Shown: positions 51,464 to 61,381, numbered from the stretch's first letter. The stretch is DNA of 64,000 nt from Bradyrhizobium sp. BRP22 (GCF_020194175.1 NZ_JADYVX010000023.1:1-64000), one strand, 5' to 3'. The notes: generated by a model not told the origin, from the sequence alone. Translations and numbers: made by a program.

Positions 51464-51640
51464 CTTTGTTGTTCTCCCCAGATGCGAAAGCCTGTTGGTC
51501 CTCGCATGTGCAGCGCCCTGCACATGCCGGCGTGGCTTCCTGAATGGCAACTTCCGACATTCGTCCGCGGATGCGCAATCCGGAACATAGTCGGAATCAA
51601 GGCGGGGACGCGATGTAGCGCAGAACGACCGCGCACACCT

Positions 51641-51901
51641 TCAATGTTTCGTGACCGAGCCTGTGTCCGGCAGACCGATGATCGCCTCCGAGAACGGAAA
51701 TTCGAGCACGATATCGCCGTCATCGTCGGTCACCTCGATGACCGCATTCAACAGCGTGGCGTCGGCGCCTTCGGTGCGCAGCAGTTCCCGAATCATCGCC
51801 CGTGCCATCTCCCAGGCGCGGTCGGGGTCCCGCAAGATTTCGCCCTCGGGATCGGAAATCAGCTCATCGCCGATACGGGTATTGAAGAAATAGCGCGGCA
51901 T
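51641..51901 (-). CDS. DUF6894-type small protein
   Basis: 86 residues, starting MPRYFFNTRIGDELISDPEG, with AWEMARAMIRELLRTEG and IEVTDDDGDIVLEFPFSEAI. The opening PRYFFN.R.GD and the D.EG motif are typical of DUF6894, small Rhizobiales proteins with no known role. It lies between the PQQ dehydrogenase and pqqA on the minus strand. Confidence 0.85.
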   Translation of the reverse strand: MPRYFFNTRIGDELISDPEGEILRDPDRAWEMARAMIRELLRTEGADATLLNAVIEVTDDDGDIVLEFPFSEAIIGLPDTGSVTKH

Positions 51902-52157
51902 CGGCGGCAGACACTCCGGTTAAGGCCCCCACGTTGGAGCCTCAGCCAAAACAGAATCGTTATTGATGGCAACGCGAACAATAACGAAACGTCTGATTTG
52001 ACTTGCGGCTCTCGCACAACTGCGTGAATTCCTGGTTGCGACGCAGCATGACTGATGCAGCGCAGCACGTCAAAATTTAACTGGCGAACTTTTTCGCGCG
52101 CATTAGTTTACTGGCCAGGGCGGAATACGTCCGGTTTCAATTTAAGGAGAGCGCCTA

Positions 52158-52238
52158 ATGGCCTGGAAAGCACCGAAGATCGTCGAAGTATCCGTCGGCA
52201 TGGAAATCAACATGTATATGTGCGCGACCCGCAAGTAA
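52158..52238 (+). CDS. pqqA: PQQ precursor peptide PqqA
   Basis: 26 residues: MAWKAPKIVEVSVGMEINM followed by YMCATRK. It is the ribosomally made precursor of pyrroloquinoline quinone. The invariant Glu16 and Tyr20 of the E-x3-Y motif (EINMY), whose side chains become PQQ, are both present, and the leader has the usual MAWKAPK opening. SD aaggag lies 8 bases before ATG. The short length puts it below normal gene-caller limits. It is separated from pqqB by 133 bp with a strong hairpin, which would let pqqA be made in excess over the enzymes. Confidence 0.97.
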   Translation: MAWKAPKIVEVSVGMEINMYMCATRK

Positions 52239-52276
52239 GCGGACGCGACGGCCTATCTTTCACGTAGCTGGACTTG

Positions 52277-52334
52277 CGGGCGTCCGACATTCCCGAGAAG
52301 GGAATGTCTGTTGACGCCCGGGTCCGTTTTGTTG
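52277..52334 (+). terminator. Attenuator-like hairpin between pqqA and pqqB
   Basis: Two nested stems: outer 52277-52284 (cgggcgtc) with 52313-52320, inner 52286-52294 (gacattccc) with 52300-52308 around gagaa, both perfect. Directly after comes ggtccgttttgttgtg, a weak T-tract. It probably stops most transcripts after pqqA and lets some through, setting the ratio of precursor to enzymes; mRNA protection is an alternative. Confidence 0.7.
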
Positions 52335-52371
52335 TGTTCCTGCCTATCAGGTTTTCGCCGGGAGACGGATC

Positions 52372-53301
52372 ATGCTTCGCGTCGTCGTCCTGGGCGCCGC
52401 AGCCGGTGGTGGTGTTCCGCAGTGGAACTGCGGCTGCCCGGTTTGCAGCAAGGCGAGAGACGAAGCTCCGGAACTGCGGAGCACGCAGGCCTCGATTGCG
52501 GTCAGCGCTGACGGCGAGCACTGGTTCCTGATCAACGCCTCGCCCGATCTGCGCCAGCAATTGGTCGCGACGCCGCAATTGCATCCCAGACGCGGCGAGC
52601 TTCGCCACAGCCCGATCGCCGGCGTCATCCTCACCAATGGCGAGATCGATGCGATCGCGGGACTGCTGTCGATGCGCGAGGGCTCGCCATTCGCGATCTA
52701 CGCGCACCAGCGGGTGCTGGCGATCCTGAAGTCCAACAGCGTCTTCGACGTGCTGAGCGAGAACAACGTGAAGCGCCGATCGATCGAGGTGGACCGCGCC
52801 TTTGAGCCCACCCTCCCCGACGGCTCGCCCTCCGGGCTCGAGGTGCTGCCGTTCGAGGTTCCCGGCAAGGGCGCCTGGTATCTCGAGGGCAAGGCGCATC
52901 CGGCCGGCAAGGACGGCGCAGGCGACACGCTGGGCCTGCGCATTGCGGAAAAGGCCAGCGGCAAATATCTCTATTTTCTCGCTGCGTGCGCGCGCGTGAC
53001 CGATGATCTGAAATCGCGGCTTGCGGGAGCGCCGCTGGTGTTCTTCGATGGCACGGTATGGCGCGATGACGAGTTGATCGCGGCGGGTCTCGGCAACAAG
53101 ACCGGTCGGGGGATGGGACATATTTCGATGTCAGGCGGCCACGGCGCGATCGAGAGCTTGGCGGGCCTTGATATCGGCCGAAAACTGTTCCTGCATATCA
53201 ACAACTCCAACCCGGCTTTGTTGAAGGACTCTCCCGAGCGGAAGGCCGCCGAGCGGGCCGGCTGGCAAATCCCCGCCGATGGAACGGAGATCGAGCTTTG
53301 A
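52372..53301 (+). CDS. pqqB: PQQ biosynthesis protein PqqB
   Basis: 309 residues, family length. A metallo-beta-lactamase-fold protein thought to hydroxylate the cross-linked Glu-Tyr intermediate or support its processing. It begins LRVVVLGAAAGGGVPQWNCGC; the GGGVPQWNC region and VCSKA are diagnostic. AGVILTNGEIDAIAGLLSMREG holds the modified metal site, and LFLHINNSNPALLKDSPER the end. Its stop overlaps the pqqC start by 4 bp. Confidence 0.97.
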   Translation: MLRVVVLGAAAGGGVPQWNCGCPVCSKARDEAPELRSTQASIAVSADGEHWFLINASPDLRQQLVATPQLHPRRGELRHSPIAGVILTNGEIDAIAGLLSMREGSPFAIYAHQRVLAILKSNSVFDVLSENNVKRRSIEVDRAFEPTLPDGSPSGLEVLPFEVPGKGAWYLEGKAHPAGKDGAGDTLGLRIAEKASGKYLYFLAACARVTDDLKSRLAGAPLVFFDGTVWRDDELIAAGLGNKTGRGMGHISMSGGHGAIESLAGLDIGRKLFLHINNSNPALLKDSPERKAAERAGWQIPADGTEIEL

Positions 53302-54077
53302 ACGCACCTTCACCCAGCGGGATGACCGCCTATTCGATCGGCAAGGGCGTGTCGCTGAGCAGCGCCGAGGAGCTCGAAGCGATGCTGCGCCATATCGGCG
53401 CGACGCGCTATCACAGCCTGCATCCGTTCCATAAGCTGCTGCATGGCGGCAAATTGAACAAGGGCCAGGTGCAGGCCTGGGCGCTGAACCGTTACTATTA
53501 TCAGAGCACGATCCCGATCAAGGACGCGGTCGTGATCTCGCGCTTCCGCGACCGCAAGACCCGCATCGAGTGGCGCCACCGCATCGAGGACCATGACGGC
53601 GACGTGGACAGCGAAGGAGGGATCGAGCGCTGGCTGAAGCTGACCGAAGGTCTCGGCCTCGACAGCGCCTATGTGGAATCGACAGAGGGCATATTGCCGG
53701 CAACGCGCTTTGCGGTGGAGGCCTATGTGCATTTCTGCCGCAACCGGACGCCGCTGGAGGCGATCGCCTCCTCGCTGACGGAGTTGTTCGCGCCGAACCT
53801 GCACGAGGAGCGCATCTCCGGGATGCTGCAGCACTATGACTTCGTCAACCCCGACATCATGAGCTATTTCAAGCGTCGCCTGCAGCAGGCGCCGCGCGAT
53901 GCGGGGTTCGCGCTCGACTATGTCAAGAAGAACGCCACGAGCCAGGCAGAGCGCGAGGCAGTCGCCAACGCGCTGATCTTCAAGACCAACGTGCTGTGGG
54001 TGCAGCTCGACGCGCTCTACCATGCCTATGTCGATGGCCACATCCCGCCCGGCGCTTTCGTGCCGACGGCGAGCTAG
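53298..54077 (+). CDS. pqqC: PQQ synthase PqqC
   Basis: 259 residues from a TTG overlapping the pqqB stop; an ATG at 53322 is the alternative. It catalyses the final eight-electron oxidation and ring closure to PQQ without metal. The all-helical fold is recognisable by YHSLHPFHKLLHGGKLNKGQ, ALNRYYYQSTIPIKDAVVIS, EWRHRIEDHDGDVD and ATRFAVEAYVHFCRNRT, with the His and Tyr residues of the active site present. Followed 11 bp later by pqqD. Confidence 0.97.
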   Translation: MNAPSPSGMTAYSIGKGVSLSSAEELEAMLRHIGATRYHSLHPFHKLLHGGKLNKGQVQAWALNRYYYQSTIPIKDAVVISRFRDRKTRIEWRHRIEDHDGDVDSEGGIERWLKLTEGLGLDSAYVESTEGILPATRFAVEAYVHFCRNRTPLEAIASSLTELFAPNLHEERISGMLQHYDFVNPDIMSYFKRRLQQAPRDAGFALDYVKKNATSQAEREAVANALIFKTNVLWVQLDALYHAYVDGHIPPGAFVPTAS

Positions 54078-54088
54078 AGGATTTTGGG

Positions 54089-54397
54089 ATGGCGGGCCGC
54101 AACATCAGCGTCAGCGAGGCAAGCCGGCCGAAATTGCCGCGGCACGCCAAGCTGAGGTTCGACGAGACCCGGCAGGTCTGGGTGATCCTGGCGCCGGAAC
54201 GCGTGCTGGCGCCGGACGAGATCGCGGTCGAAGTGCTGCAGCTCTGCGACGGCGAGCGCAGCGTCGCCGACATGGTCGATCAGCTCGCCGCGAAATACGC
54301 CGCACCGCGCGAGGCGATCTCGACCGACGTGATCGCCATGCTGCAGGACCTGGCGGACAAAGGTTTTCTCACGGAAGCACGGGAGAAGACGCCATGA
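54089..54397 (+). CDS. pqqD: PqqA-binding chaperone PqqD
   Basis: 102 residues. It binds PqqA and presents it to PqqE; it has the winged-helix RRE fold. PRHAKLRFDETRQVWVILAPE, APDEIAVEVLQLCDG, RSVADMVDQLAAKY and MLQDLADKGFL are the typical blocks. It starts 11 bp after pqqC and overlaps pqqE by 4 bp (ATGA). A longer frame opening at 53996 is only overlap with pqqC. Confidence 0.97.
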   Translation: MAGRNISVSEASRPKLPRHAKLRFDETRQVWVILAPERVLAPDEIAVEVLQLCDGERSVADMVDQLAAKYAAPREAISTDVIAMLQDLADKGFLTEAREKTP

Positions 54398-55599
54398 GCG
54401 ACATTCTCACCGAAGGCAAAACGACGGCTGCGCCGAACGACGGGCTCGAGGTGCTGGAGCAGCGCCGCTCGACGGCCACGAGCTACGGCATTCCGCTGGC
54501 GGTGCTCGCGGAGCTGACGCACCGCTGCCCGCTGCAATGCCCCTATTGCTCCAACCCGGTCGAGCTCGACCGCTCCGGCAGCGAACTCACCACCGAGGAA
54601 TGGAAGAAGGTGATGACCGAGCTCGTCGAGCTCGGCGTGCTGCAGATCCATTTCTCCGGCGGCGAGCCGACCGCGCGGAAGGATCTCGTCGAGCTGGTGC
54701 AGCATGCTGATGACGTCGGGCTCTACACCAATCTGATCACGTCGGCGGTGCTGCTGTCGAAGGAAAAGCTTTCGGCGCTCGCCGATGCGGGCCTCTGCCA
54801 TGTGCAGATCAGCTTCCAGGGCAACGAGCCCGTCGTGGCCGATCGCGTCGCGGGCTTGAAAAATTCGCACGAGAAGAAGATCCAGGCCGCGAGATGGACG
54901 CGCGAGCTCGACCTGCCGCTCACCGTCAACGCGGTGATGCACCGGCAGAACCTGCACCAGCTTTCCGACATCATCCAGATGGCTGTCGATCTCGACGCCG
55001 ACCGGCTCGAGGTCGCCAACGTGCAGTATTACGGCTGGGCGCTGAAGAACCGCGCCGCCCTGATGCCGACGATGGAACAGATCGAGGAGACCAGCCGCAT
55101 CGTCGAGGAGGCGCAGGCACGGCTGAAGGGCGTGCTCGCGATCGACTACGTGGTGCCGGACTATTACGCACTGCGGCCGAAGAAGTGCATGGGCGGCTGG
55201 GGCCGGCAGTTCTTCAACATCTCGCCGGCCGGCAAGGTGCTGCCGTGCCACGCCGCCGAGAGCATCACCGGGCTCCAGTTCGAATCCGTGCGCTCGAATC
55301 ATTCGATCGCCTGGATCTGGCAGAATTCGGAGGCCTTCAACCGTTATCGCGGCACCGGGTGGATGCCCGAGCCGTGCAAATCCTGCGAATTCCGCGAGAT
55401 CGACTATGGCGGCTGCCGCTGCCAGGCTTTTGCGCTGACCGGCGATGCCGGCAATACCGACCCGGCCTGCACGCTGTCGCCGATGCACGAGAAGATCTTC
55501 AAGCTCGCGGAGACCGAAGCGGCCGGTGGCAACAACCGCTTCCTCTATCGCAATTTCGCCGGCGGCACGCTGGAGACGGAAGGCGACCATGGCGCCTGA
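54394..55599 (+). CDS. pqqE: PqqA peptide cyclase PqqE (radical SAM)
   Basis: 401 residues. It makes the carbon-carbon bond between Glu and Tyr of PqqA using radical SAM chemistry. The [4Fe-4S] ligands are Cys45, Cys49 and Cys52 in RCPLQCPYCSN, and FSGGEPTARKDLVEL follows. The C-terminal SPASM domain carries auxiliary-cluster cysteines: KKCMGGWG, LPCHAAE, CKSCEF, GCRCQAF and ACTLSP. The start overlaps pqqD; the stop is overlapped by the next gene's start, so the coupling runs on past pqqE. Confidence 0.98.
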   Translation: MSDILTEGKTTAAPNDGLEVLEQRRSTATSYGIPLAVLAELTHRCPLQCPYCSNPVELDRSGSELTTEEWKKVMTELVELGVLQIHFSGGEPTARKDLVELVQHADDVGLYTNLITSAVLLSKEKLSALADAGLCHVQISFQGNEPVVADRVAGLKNSHEKKIQAARWTRELDLPLTVNAVMHRQNLHQLSDIIQMAVDLDADRLEVANVQYYGWALKNRAALMPTMEQIEETSRIVEEAQARLKGVLAIDYVVPDYYALRPKKCMGGWGRQFFNISPAGKVLPCHAAESITGLQFESVRSNHSIAWIWQNSEAFNRYRGTGWMPEPCKSCEFREIDYGGCRCQAFALTGDAGNTDPACTLSPMHEKIFKLAETEAAGGNNRFLYRNFAGGTLETEGDHGA

Positions 55600-56575
55600 C
55601 GCCGAGGCGGGGAAATCATCGCGCCGCACGGATCCCTTCGCGCCACTGACTTCCGAACTGCTGGCTGTCGGCGACGATCATGAGATCTATGTCGAGAGCG
55701 TCGGCCGCGAGGGTGGCGTGCCGGCCGTCTACCTGCATGGCGGCCCCGGCAGCGGCTGTCAGGCCGATCATCGCCGCCTGTTCGATCCCGAGCGTTTTCA
55801 TGCCGTGCTGTTCGACCAGCGCGGCGCCGGCCGCAGCCGGCCGAAGGGAAGGCGCGAGGCCAACACGCTGCCGCTCCTGATCGCGGACATGGAAACGATC
55901 CGGCAGAAATTCGGCTTCGAGCGCTGGCTGGTGGTCGGCGGCTCCTGGGGCGCGACGCTGGCGCTGGCCTATGCTGAGGCGCATCCCGATCGCGTCACCG
56001 GCCTCGTGCTGCGGGCGACCTTCCTCGGCACGCGCAGGGAATTGGAAGGCGCCTTTCTCGAGACGCTGCCGCGCTTCTACCCGGCGCTGTCGGTGGACTT
56101 CCTGAGCCTCCTGCCCGCGGAAGAGCGCGGCCAGCCGCTGGAGGGCTATTGGCGCCGCATCCTCGATGCGGATGCTGCCGTGCACGGCCCCGCCGCGCGC
56201 GCCTGGCATGACACCGAGCACATCCTCTCCGTCCATGCGCCCAGCCGCATACGGCTTGACCTCGCCGCGCTGAACTCGTCGCGCGCGTTGCCCGCGACGC
56301 CGTTCATGGAGGCGCATTACTTCGCCAATGACTGCTTCATGGCGCCCGATCAACTGATGAACCAAGCCGGCAAGCTTGCCGACATTCCGGGCATCCTGGT
56401 GCAGGGCCGCTACGATCTGCTGTGTCCGCCGGCGACGTCCTTTGCGCTCGCCGCACGCTGGCCGAAGGGCGAAGTCCGCATCGTCGAAGGCGCCGGGCAT
56501 ATCCTGTACGACCCCGGCGTCCGCGACGCCGTCATGCGGGCAATCGCGGACCTCGCCTCACGCAAGCCGACCTGA
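55589..56575 (+). CDS. Prolyl-iminopeptidase-like alpha/beta hydrolase, coupled to pqqE
   Basis: 328 residues from ATG 55589, inside the pqqE end (11-bp overlap). Peptidase family S33: VYLHGGPGSGCQ is the oxyanion part, VVGGSWGATLALAY the Ser nucleophile (GGSWG as in prolyl iminopeptidase), Asp in QGRYDLLCPP and His in GAGHILYDPG. MEAHYFANDC resembles the ARIECHYF N-terminal-amine recognition segment of that enzyme. Standard PqqF protease is missing from this cluster, so a role in trimming the cross-linked PqqA peptide is plausible but unproven. Confidence 0.88.
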   Translation: MAPDAEAGKSSRRTDPFAPLTSELLAVGDDHEIYVESVGREGGVPAVYLHGGPGSGCQADHRRLFDPERFHAVLFDQRGAGRSRPKGRREANTLPLLIADMETIRQKFGFERWLVVGGSWGATLALAYAEAHPDRVTGLVLRATFLGTRRELEGAFLETLPRFYPALSVDFLSLLPAEERGQPLEGYWRRILDADAAVHGPAARAWHDTEHILSVHAPSRIRLDLAALNSSRALPATPFMEAHYFANDCFMAPDQLMNQAGKLADIPGILVQGRYDLLCPPATSFALAARWPKGEVRIVEGAGHILYDPGVRDAVMRAIADLASRKPT

Positions 56576-56604
56576 GATCGCTGCGGCGTCTCTTTAAGCA
56601 CCGA

Positions 56605-58962
56605 TCAACGCGCGCACTTGCCGCCCGGACAGACGGGTCCGTGCGCCGCCGGCGCGCTGGGCCGGGCCGGCGGTGCCGCCATGCGCTGTGCATGGGCCGC
56701 CATTGGCGGCGGTGCTGCGACCCGCGGCGGCGGCGGTGCCGCCATGCGCGGAGCAGCAGCAGGTGGCGGTGCCGCCATGCGCGGCGCAGCGGGCGGCGGC
56801 GCGGCCATGCGTGGCGGTGGCGCGGCGACGCGCGGTGCGGCTGGCGGCGGCGCGACCGTCCGCGCCGCGACCGAAGGCGGCGGCGCCCGCATCGCGGCCG
56901 GTGGCGGACGATGGGCGGCTGGCGGAGCAACGGAAGGCGCAGGCCTCGCCAATGCGGCTGCGGCGGGCGCGTTGCGAGACGGCGGCGCGCCAGCGGCCCT
57001 CGGAACATCCGCCGGCCGTGCGACCGACGGCTGCTGTGCCGGTGCAGCCCGATTGAGCTTCGTGTCGGTTGGCGGAGCCGCAGCGCTCGGCGACGCTCCA
57101 GGCCGCGTCGCGTTTGGTTGCGCAGCGGTGGCAGGCGCCGTCGCGGTCTGCGGTGAGGGCCGCCCCTTCATCCCTGCCGGCGCATTGGCACCAGCCGCGT
57201 TGGGCGCCGCAACGGGCGGAGACGTCACTCGCGACGCCTTGGTGCCCGCGTCAGGCTGCGCGGCGGTCGCGGGCGGCGCCGTCGTCTGCGGCAATGGCTG
57301 CCTCCCAGCGCTTGGCAAGGCCTGCGGGCTGGCGGCGCTGGGTGCTGCGCCCTGCGGAGATGTCGGCGTGGCCGGCGCAAACTTGGTGCCTGGCGCCGGC
57401 TGACCGGCGCCCTGCGGCGATGGCTGGACCAGATTGGCCCGCTGCGCCGCGGCCAGCGGCAGCGATGGCGCGATCGCCGGTCGAGCTGCGCCACCATTGA
57501 ACTTCGTTCCGAGCGCGCCGAGCTGCGCTGGGGTTGGATTGGGATTGTTGATGACCTCGTTGATAACAGTCCGGTTGTGGATGTTGGCGAACACGATGTT
57601 GTTCGGCGGCGGCGCGACATAGACCGGCGGCCGGACATAGACCGGGATCGGGACGAACACCGGAACAGGCAGCACGTACACCGCAGCCGGCGGCGGCGGT
57701 GGCGGCAGCACCACGAAATCCGGCGGCGGTGGCGGCAGGAAGAACACCGGCGCCGGCGGCGGCGGCGCAAAGGCGTACACCGGATCGTCGAAATAGAGCA
57801 CCGGCCGATCGTCCACATACATCAGCTCGTCGGGCGGCGGCGGCGGAACATCGTAGTCGATCGGCGCAAAGGACGGCGGCGGCTCCAGCGCTGCCGAAAG
57901 GATCGCAAGACGTCGTCGCGCGTCCGCCGCATGCGGGCCGCGCGGATAGCGATCGAGATACGACCAATAGGCATCCGGCGTATCGGTGCGATAGGTCCGC
58001 CGCCAGGTGATCGCCTCGCGCCGCGCGGCAACGATCGCTCTCACCCGCTTGGCGAGCGGATCATTCGGAAACGCCTGCAGGAACTCCTCGTAGCCCGGCA
58101 GCGTGTCGCGCTCGAGCGCGGCGGCATAGGCATCCTTGGCGTCGAAGTCGCGGATCGGCTTCTTGCGAACGCTGGCATCGACCTGGGTCGGCGGCGCGTC
58201 CGGCTGCCGCTCGAAGAACATGAAGGGCGTATCGATCTTCTGCGCGTTCCACGGGATCTGCGCACCCTTGGTCATTTCGCTGACGCGGAGGCGAACGCGG
58301 TCGAACAGCTCGGGCAGCGGCTGGCCGCCGGCGCGAATCATCTCGGCGAGCGCCTGCGCGTAGGCGCCGTAAGGCGGCTGGCCCTCGGGCGCGATCGTCC
58401 CGGGCGCGGCGTTGAACGCCACCAGCATTTTCGCGTCGGGTTCCACCAGCGCCAGGCCGCCCGCAAGCGGCTGGCCTTCCTTGGCGAAGGAATTCGCACG
58501 CGCCGCATCGAGCACGACGATGTTCGCTTTGACCGGAAGCGCCGAGAGCTGACGCATATAGTCCGACATCCGCAGGCCCTCGACCGGCACGTCGATATCG
58601 CGCGCGATCTTGGCATCGACCGGAAGAAAATAGTTCTCGCCGGTGAGCTGTACGCCATAGCCGGCGAGGTAGACAAAAGCGACCGTGTTCGGTCCCGCTT
58701 CCTGCACCTTTTGCACGAAGTCGCGGAACGACCTCCGCAGCGTCTCGCCATCGAGGTCGCGCGCGCCGACGACATCGAAGCCCGCGGCCTGCAGCGTCTG
58801 CGCCACAAGGCCCGCATCATTGGCCGCGGTCGGCAGCGCGCCGGCTGCGTAGGCGCCGTTGCCGATCACCAGCGCGAGCCGCTTCTCCTGTTCCTGCGCC
58901 TGGGCGGGCAGCGCGATCGTTGACACCAGGCCGATGAACAATGCCAACAGAATGCGCGTCAT
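56605..58962 (-). CDS. Caspase-like domain protein without catalytic residues, with Ala/Pro-rich tail
   Basis: 785 residues with a signal peptide ending AQA. Residues 28-250 are the caspase p20 fold: KRLALVIGNGAYA, AANDAGLVAQTLQAAGF, FVYLAGYGVQLTGENYFLPVD and NIVVLDAARANSF. The catalytic His of GHG is Tyr102 and the catalytic Cys of DACR is Ala154, so proteolysis is not expected. A middle helical part (about 265-370; AAALERDTLPGYEEFLQAFP, WSYLDRYPRGPHAADARRRL) follows. About 380 residues of Pro/Ala/Gln-rich, disordered sequence come next, with many RMAAPPP-like units and a final VCPGGKCAR. Convergent with the iminopeptidase-like gene. Confidence 0.92.
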   Translation of the reverse strand: MTRILLALFIGLVSTIALPAQAQEQEKRLALVIGNGAYAAGALPTAANDAGLVAQTLQAAGFDVVGARDLDGETLRRSFRDFVQKVQEAGPNTVAFVYLAGYGVQLTGENYFLPVDAKIARDIDVPVEGLRMSDYMRQLSALPVKANIVVLDAARANSFAKEGQPLAGGLALVEPDAKMLVAFNAAPGTIAPEGQPPYGAYAQALAEMIRAGGQPLPELFDRVRLRVSEMTKGAQIPWNAQKIDTPFMFFERQPDAPPTQVDASVRKKPIRDFDAKDAYAAALERDTLPGYEEFLQAFPNDPLAKRVRAIVAARREAITWRRTYRTDTPDAYWSYLDRYPRGPHAADARRRLAILSAALEPPPSFAPIDYDVPPPPPDELMYVDDRPVLYFDDPVYAFAPPPPAPVFFLPPPPPDFVVLPPPPPPAAVYVLPVPVFVPIPVYVRPPVYVAPPPNNIVFANIHNRTVINEVINNPNPTPAQLGALGTKFNGGAARPAIAPSLPLAAAQRANLVQPSPQGAGQPAPGTKFAPATPTSPQGAAPSAASPQALPSAGRQPLPQTTAPPATAAQPDAGTKASRVTSPPVAAPNAAGANAPAGMKGRPSPQTATAPATAAQPNATRPGASPSAAAPPTDTKLNRAAPAQQPSVARPADVPRAAGAPPSRNAPAAAALARPAPSVAPPAAHRPPPAAMRAPPPSVAARTVAPPPAAPRVAAPPPRMAAPPPAAPRMAAPPPAAAPRMAAPPPPRVAAPPPMAAHAQRMAAPPARPSAPAAHGPVCPGGKCAR

Positions 58963-59119
58963 GATCGTATCCCCTATCGGATGCCAATCGATTGGATTCC
59001 TCGACGGGTGAACCAGCGCTGAACAGGATTACGCTAATTATGGCAATCCTTGGCCTTCACGAGCGTTCCATGGGCCTTTGGTCGCAGCAGATCGGACGCG
59101 CCACCCTGCTGCGCGACGT

Positions 59120-60019
59120 TCAGGCCAGCGTCAAGCGGGCCTTGAGGCGCGGTGTCATCCAGTTGAGAAATGCGCGCAGCTTGAGCGGCGCCGGATTGCG
59201 CGGCGTGTAGAGGATATGCACCGGCAGCGGCTCCGGTTCGAACTCTTCCAGCACGGTGACGAGTTTTCCTGCGCGCTTCGCGGCATCCATTTTGTACCAC
59301 ATCACCCGCGCCAATCCGGCACCCTCGATGGCGGCGAGCACCGCGGCCTCGGAAGTGTTGACGCACAGCCGCGATCTGATCGGCGCAATCCTGGCCCGCC
59401 TGCCCCGCACAAATCTCCAGACCGAAGGCATCGCGTGATCGTCGATCGTGATGCAGTCGTGCTTGTCGAGGTCGCTGAGCTGCTTCGGCCGGCCGCGCGC
59501 CTTCAAATATGAGGGGCTCCCGCAAACGACGACGCGGATCGAGCCGATGCGGGTTGCTATCATGCTGCTGTCGGGCAGAACGCCGATGCGGATAGCGACG
59601 TCGATACTCTCCTCGACCGTATTGATGACGCGATCGGTGAAGGCGAGCCGAAGCGAAATTTCCGGGTAAGCTTCCAGGAATTCAACGGCGAGCGGCAGCA
59701 AATGCGTGTGCCCGAGACCCCACGGGGCGGTCACGGCCAACTCCCCTCTGGGAACTCGGTACTCGCCGGACACTTCCCGTTCGGCGTCATCAACCTGCTC
59801 GATGATGCGCTTACAGGCCTCGATATAGGACCGTCCTGCGTCGGTTAATGTCATCCGCCGCGACGTGCGGTGAAACAATTGCGCTTTCAGCCTGGATTCG
59901 AGCTCGGCGACCTTGCGGCTGACGGTTGCGACCGGGGATTTCAGGCGACGCGATGCCGCCGAAATGCTGCCCGTCTCGGTTACGGCGATGATCACCGACA
60001 TCGCCTCCAACCGGTCCAT
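59120..60019 (-). CDS. LysR-family transcriptional regulator
   Basis: 299 residues. The N-terminal winged HTH reads SVIIAVTETGSISAASRRLKSPVATVSRKV, where SISAASRRL is the recognition region, then AGRSYIEACKRIIEQ linker. The C-terminal inducer domain follows (VTAPWGLGHTHLLPLAVEFL, ISLRLAFTDRVI, VDVAIRIGVL). It is divergent from the alpha/beta hydrolase gene across 191 bp and so probably regulates it. Confidence 0.93.
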   Translation of the reverse strand: MDRLEAMSVIIAVTETGSISAASRRLKSPVATVSRKVAELESRLKAQLFHRTSRRMTLTDAGRSYIEACKRIIEQVDDAEREVSGEYRVPRGELAVTAPWGLGHTHLLPLAVEFLEAYPEISLRLAFTDRVINTVEESIDVAIRIGVLPDSSMIATRIGSIRVVVCGSPSYLKARGRPKQLSDLDKHDCITIDDHAMPSVWRFVRGRRARIAPIRSRLCVNTSEAAVLAAIEGAGLARVMWYKMDAAKRAGKLVTVLEEFEPEPLPVHILYTPRNPAPLKLRAFLNWMTPRLKARLTLA

Positions 60020-60210
60020 TCAAATCCCGCCTTTCCAAACCTTGAGAAGTTGCTTCCCGATCATACGGGCTGCCCGACCGCGCGGCAACGCGTTACGTCG
60101 ATTTCGAGTCATCCCGGCCTCTTCACGAGGCTGGTCTGCGAACGCGCCTGTCCACGCGCGTCACGCAAATTCATCAATTACCTTGAACTTGAAGAAACTT
60201 GGAGATCGAC

Positions 60211-61209
<999 letters not shown>

Positions 61210-61381
61210 CACGGTGTCGCGTGAGGATTCGAACCGGCACCCGGTGGCCGGTTAATCGTAATCCCTAGAACTCGATCAGCACCCCAAGGGCGCCGCTATC
61301 GGCGGCGCGGCGATCCGGGTGGCGAGTGGCTGGAGAGCTCGGTTCGTCATCTCGTCTCCCAAGCTGGCTCGGCGCGGGCGT

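Noticed and set aside
52055..52267. 70-codon frame overlapping pqqA
   Set aside because: Out of frame with the clear PqqA peptide and lacking an SD.
56690..56880. Tandem GC-rich repeats that look like a satellite
   Set aside because: They encode the RMAAPPP-like units of the pseudo-caspase tail in frame.
61215..61260. T-loop-like ggttcgaatcc on the minus strand, suggesting a tRNA
   Set aside because: The T-stem does not pair beyond two bases and no acceptor stem, D-arm or anticodon arm can be found next to it.
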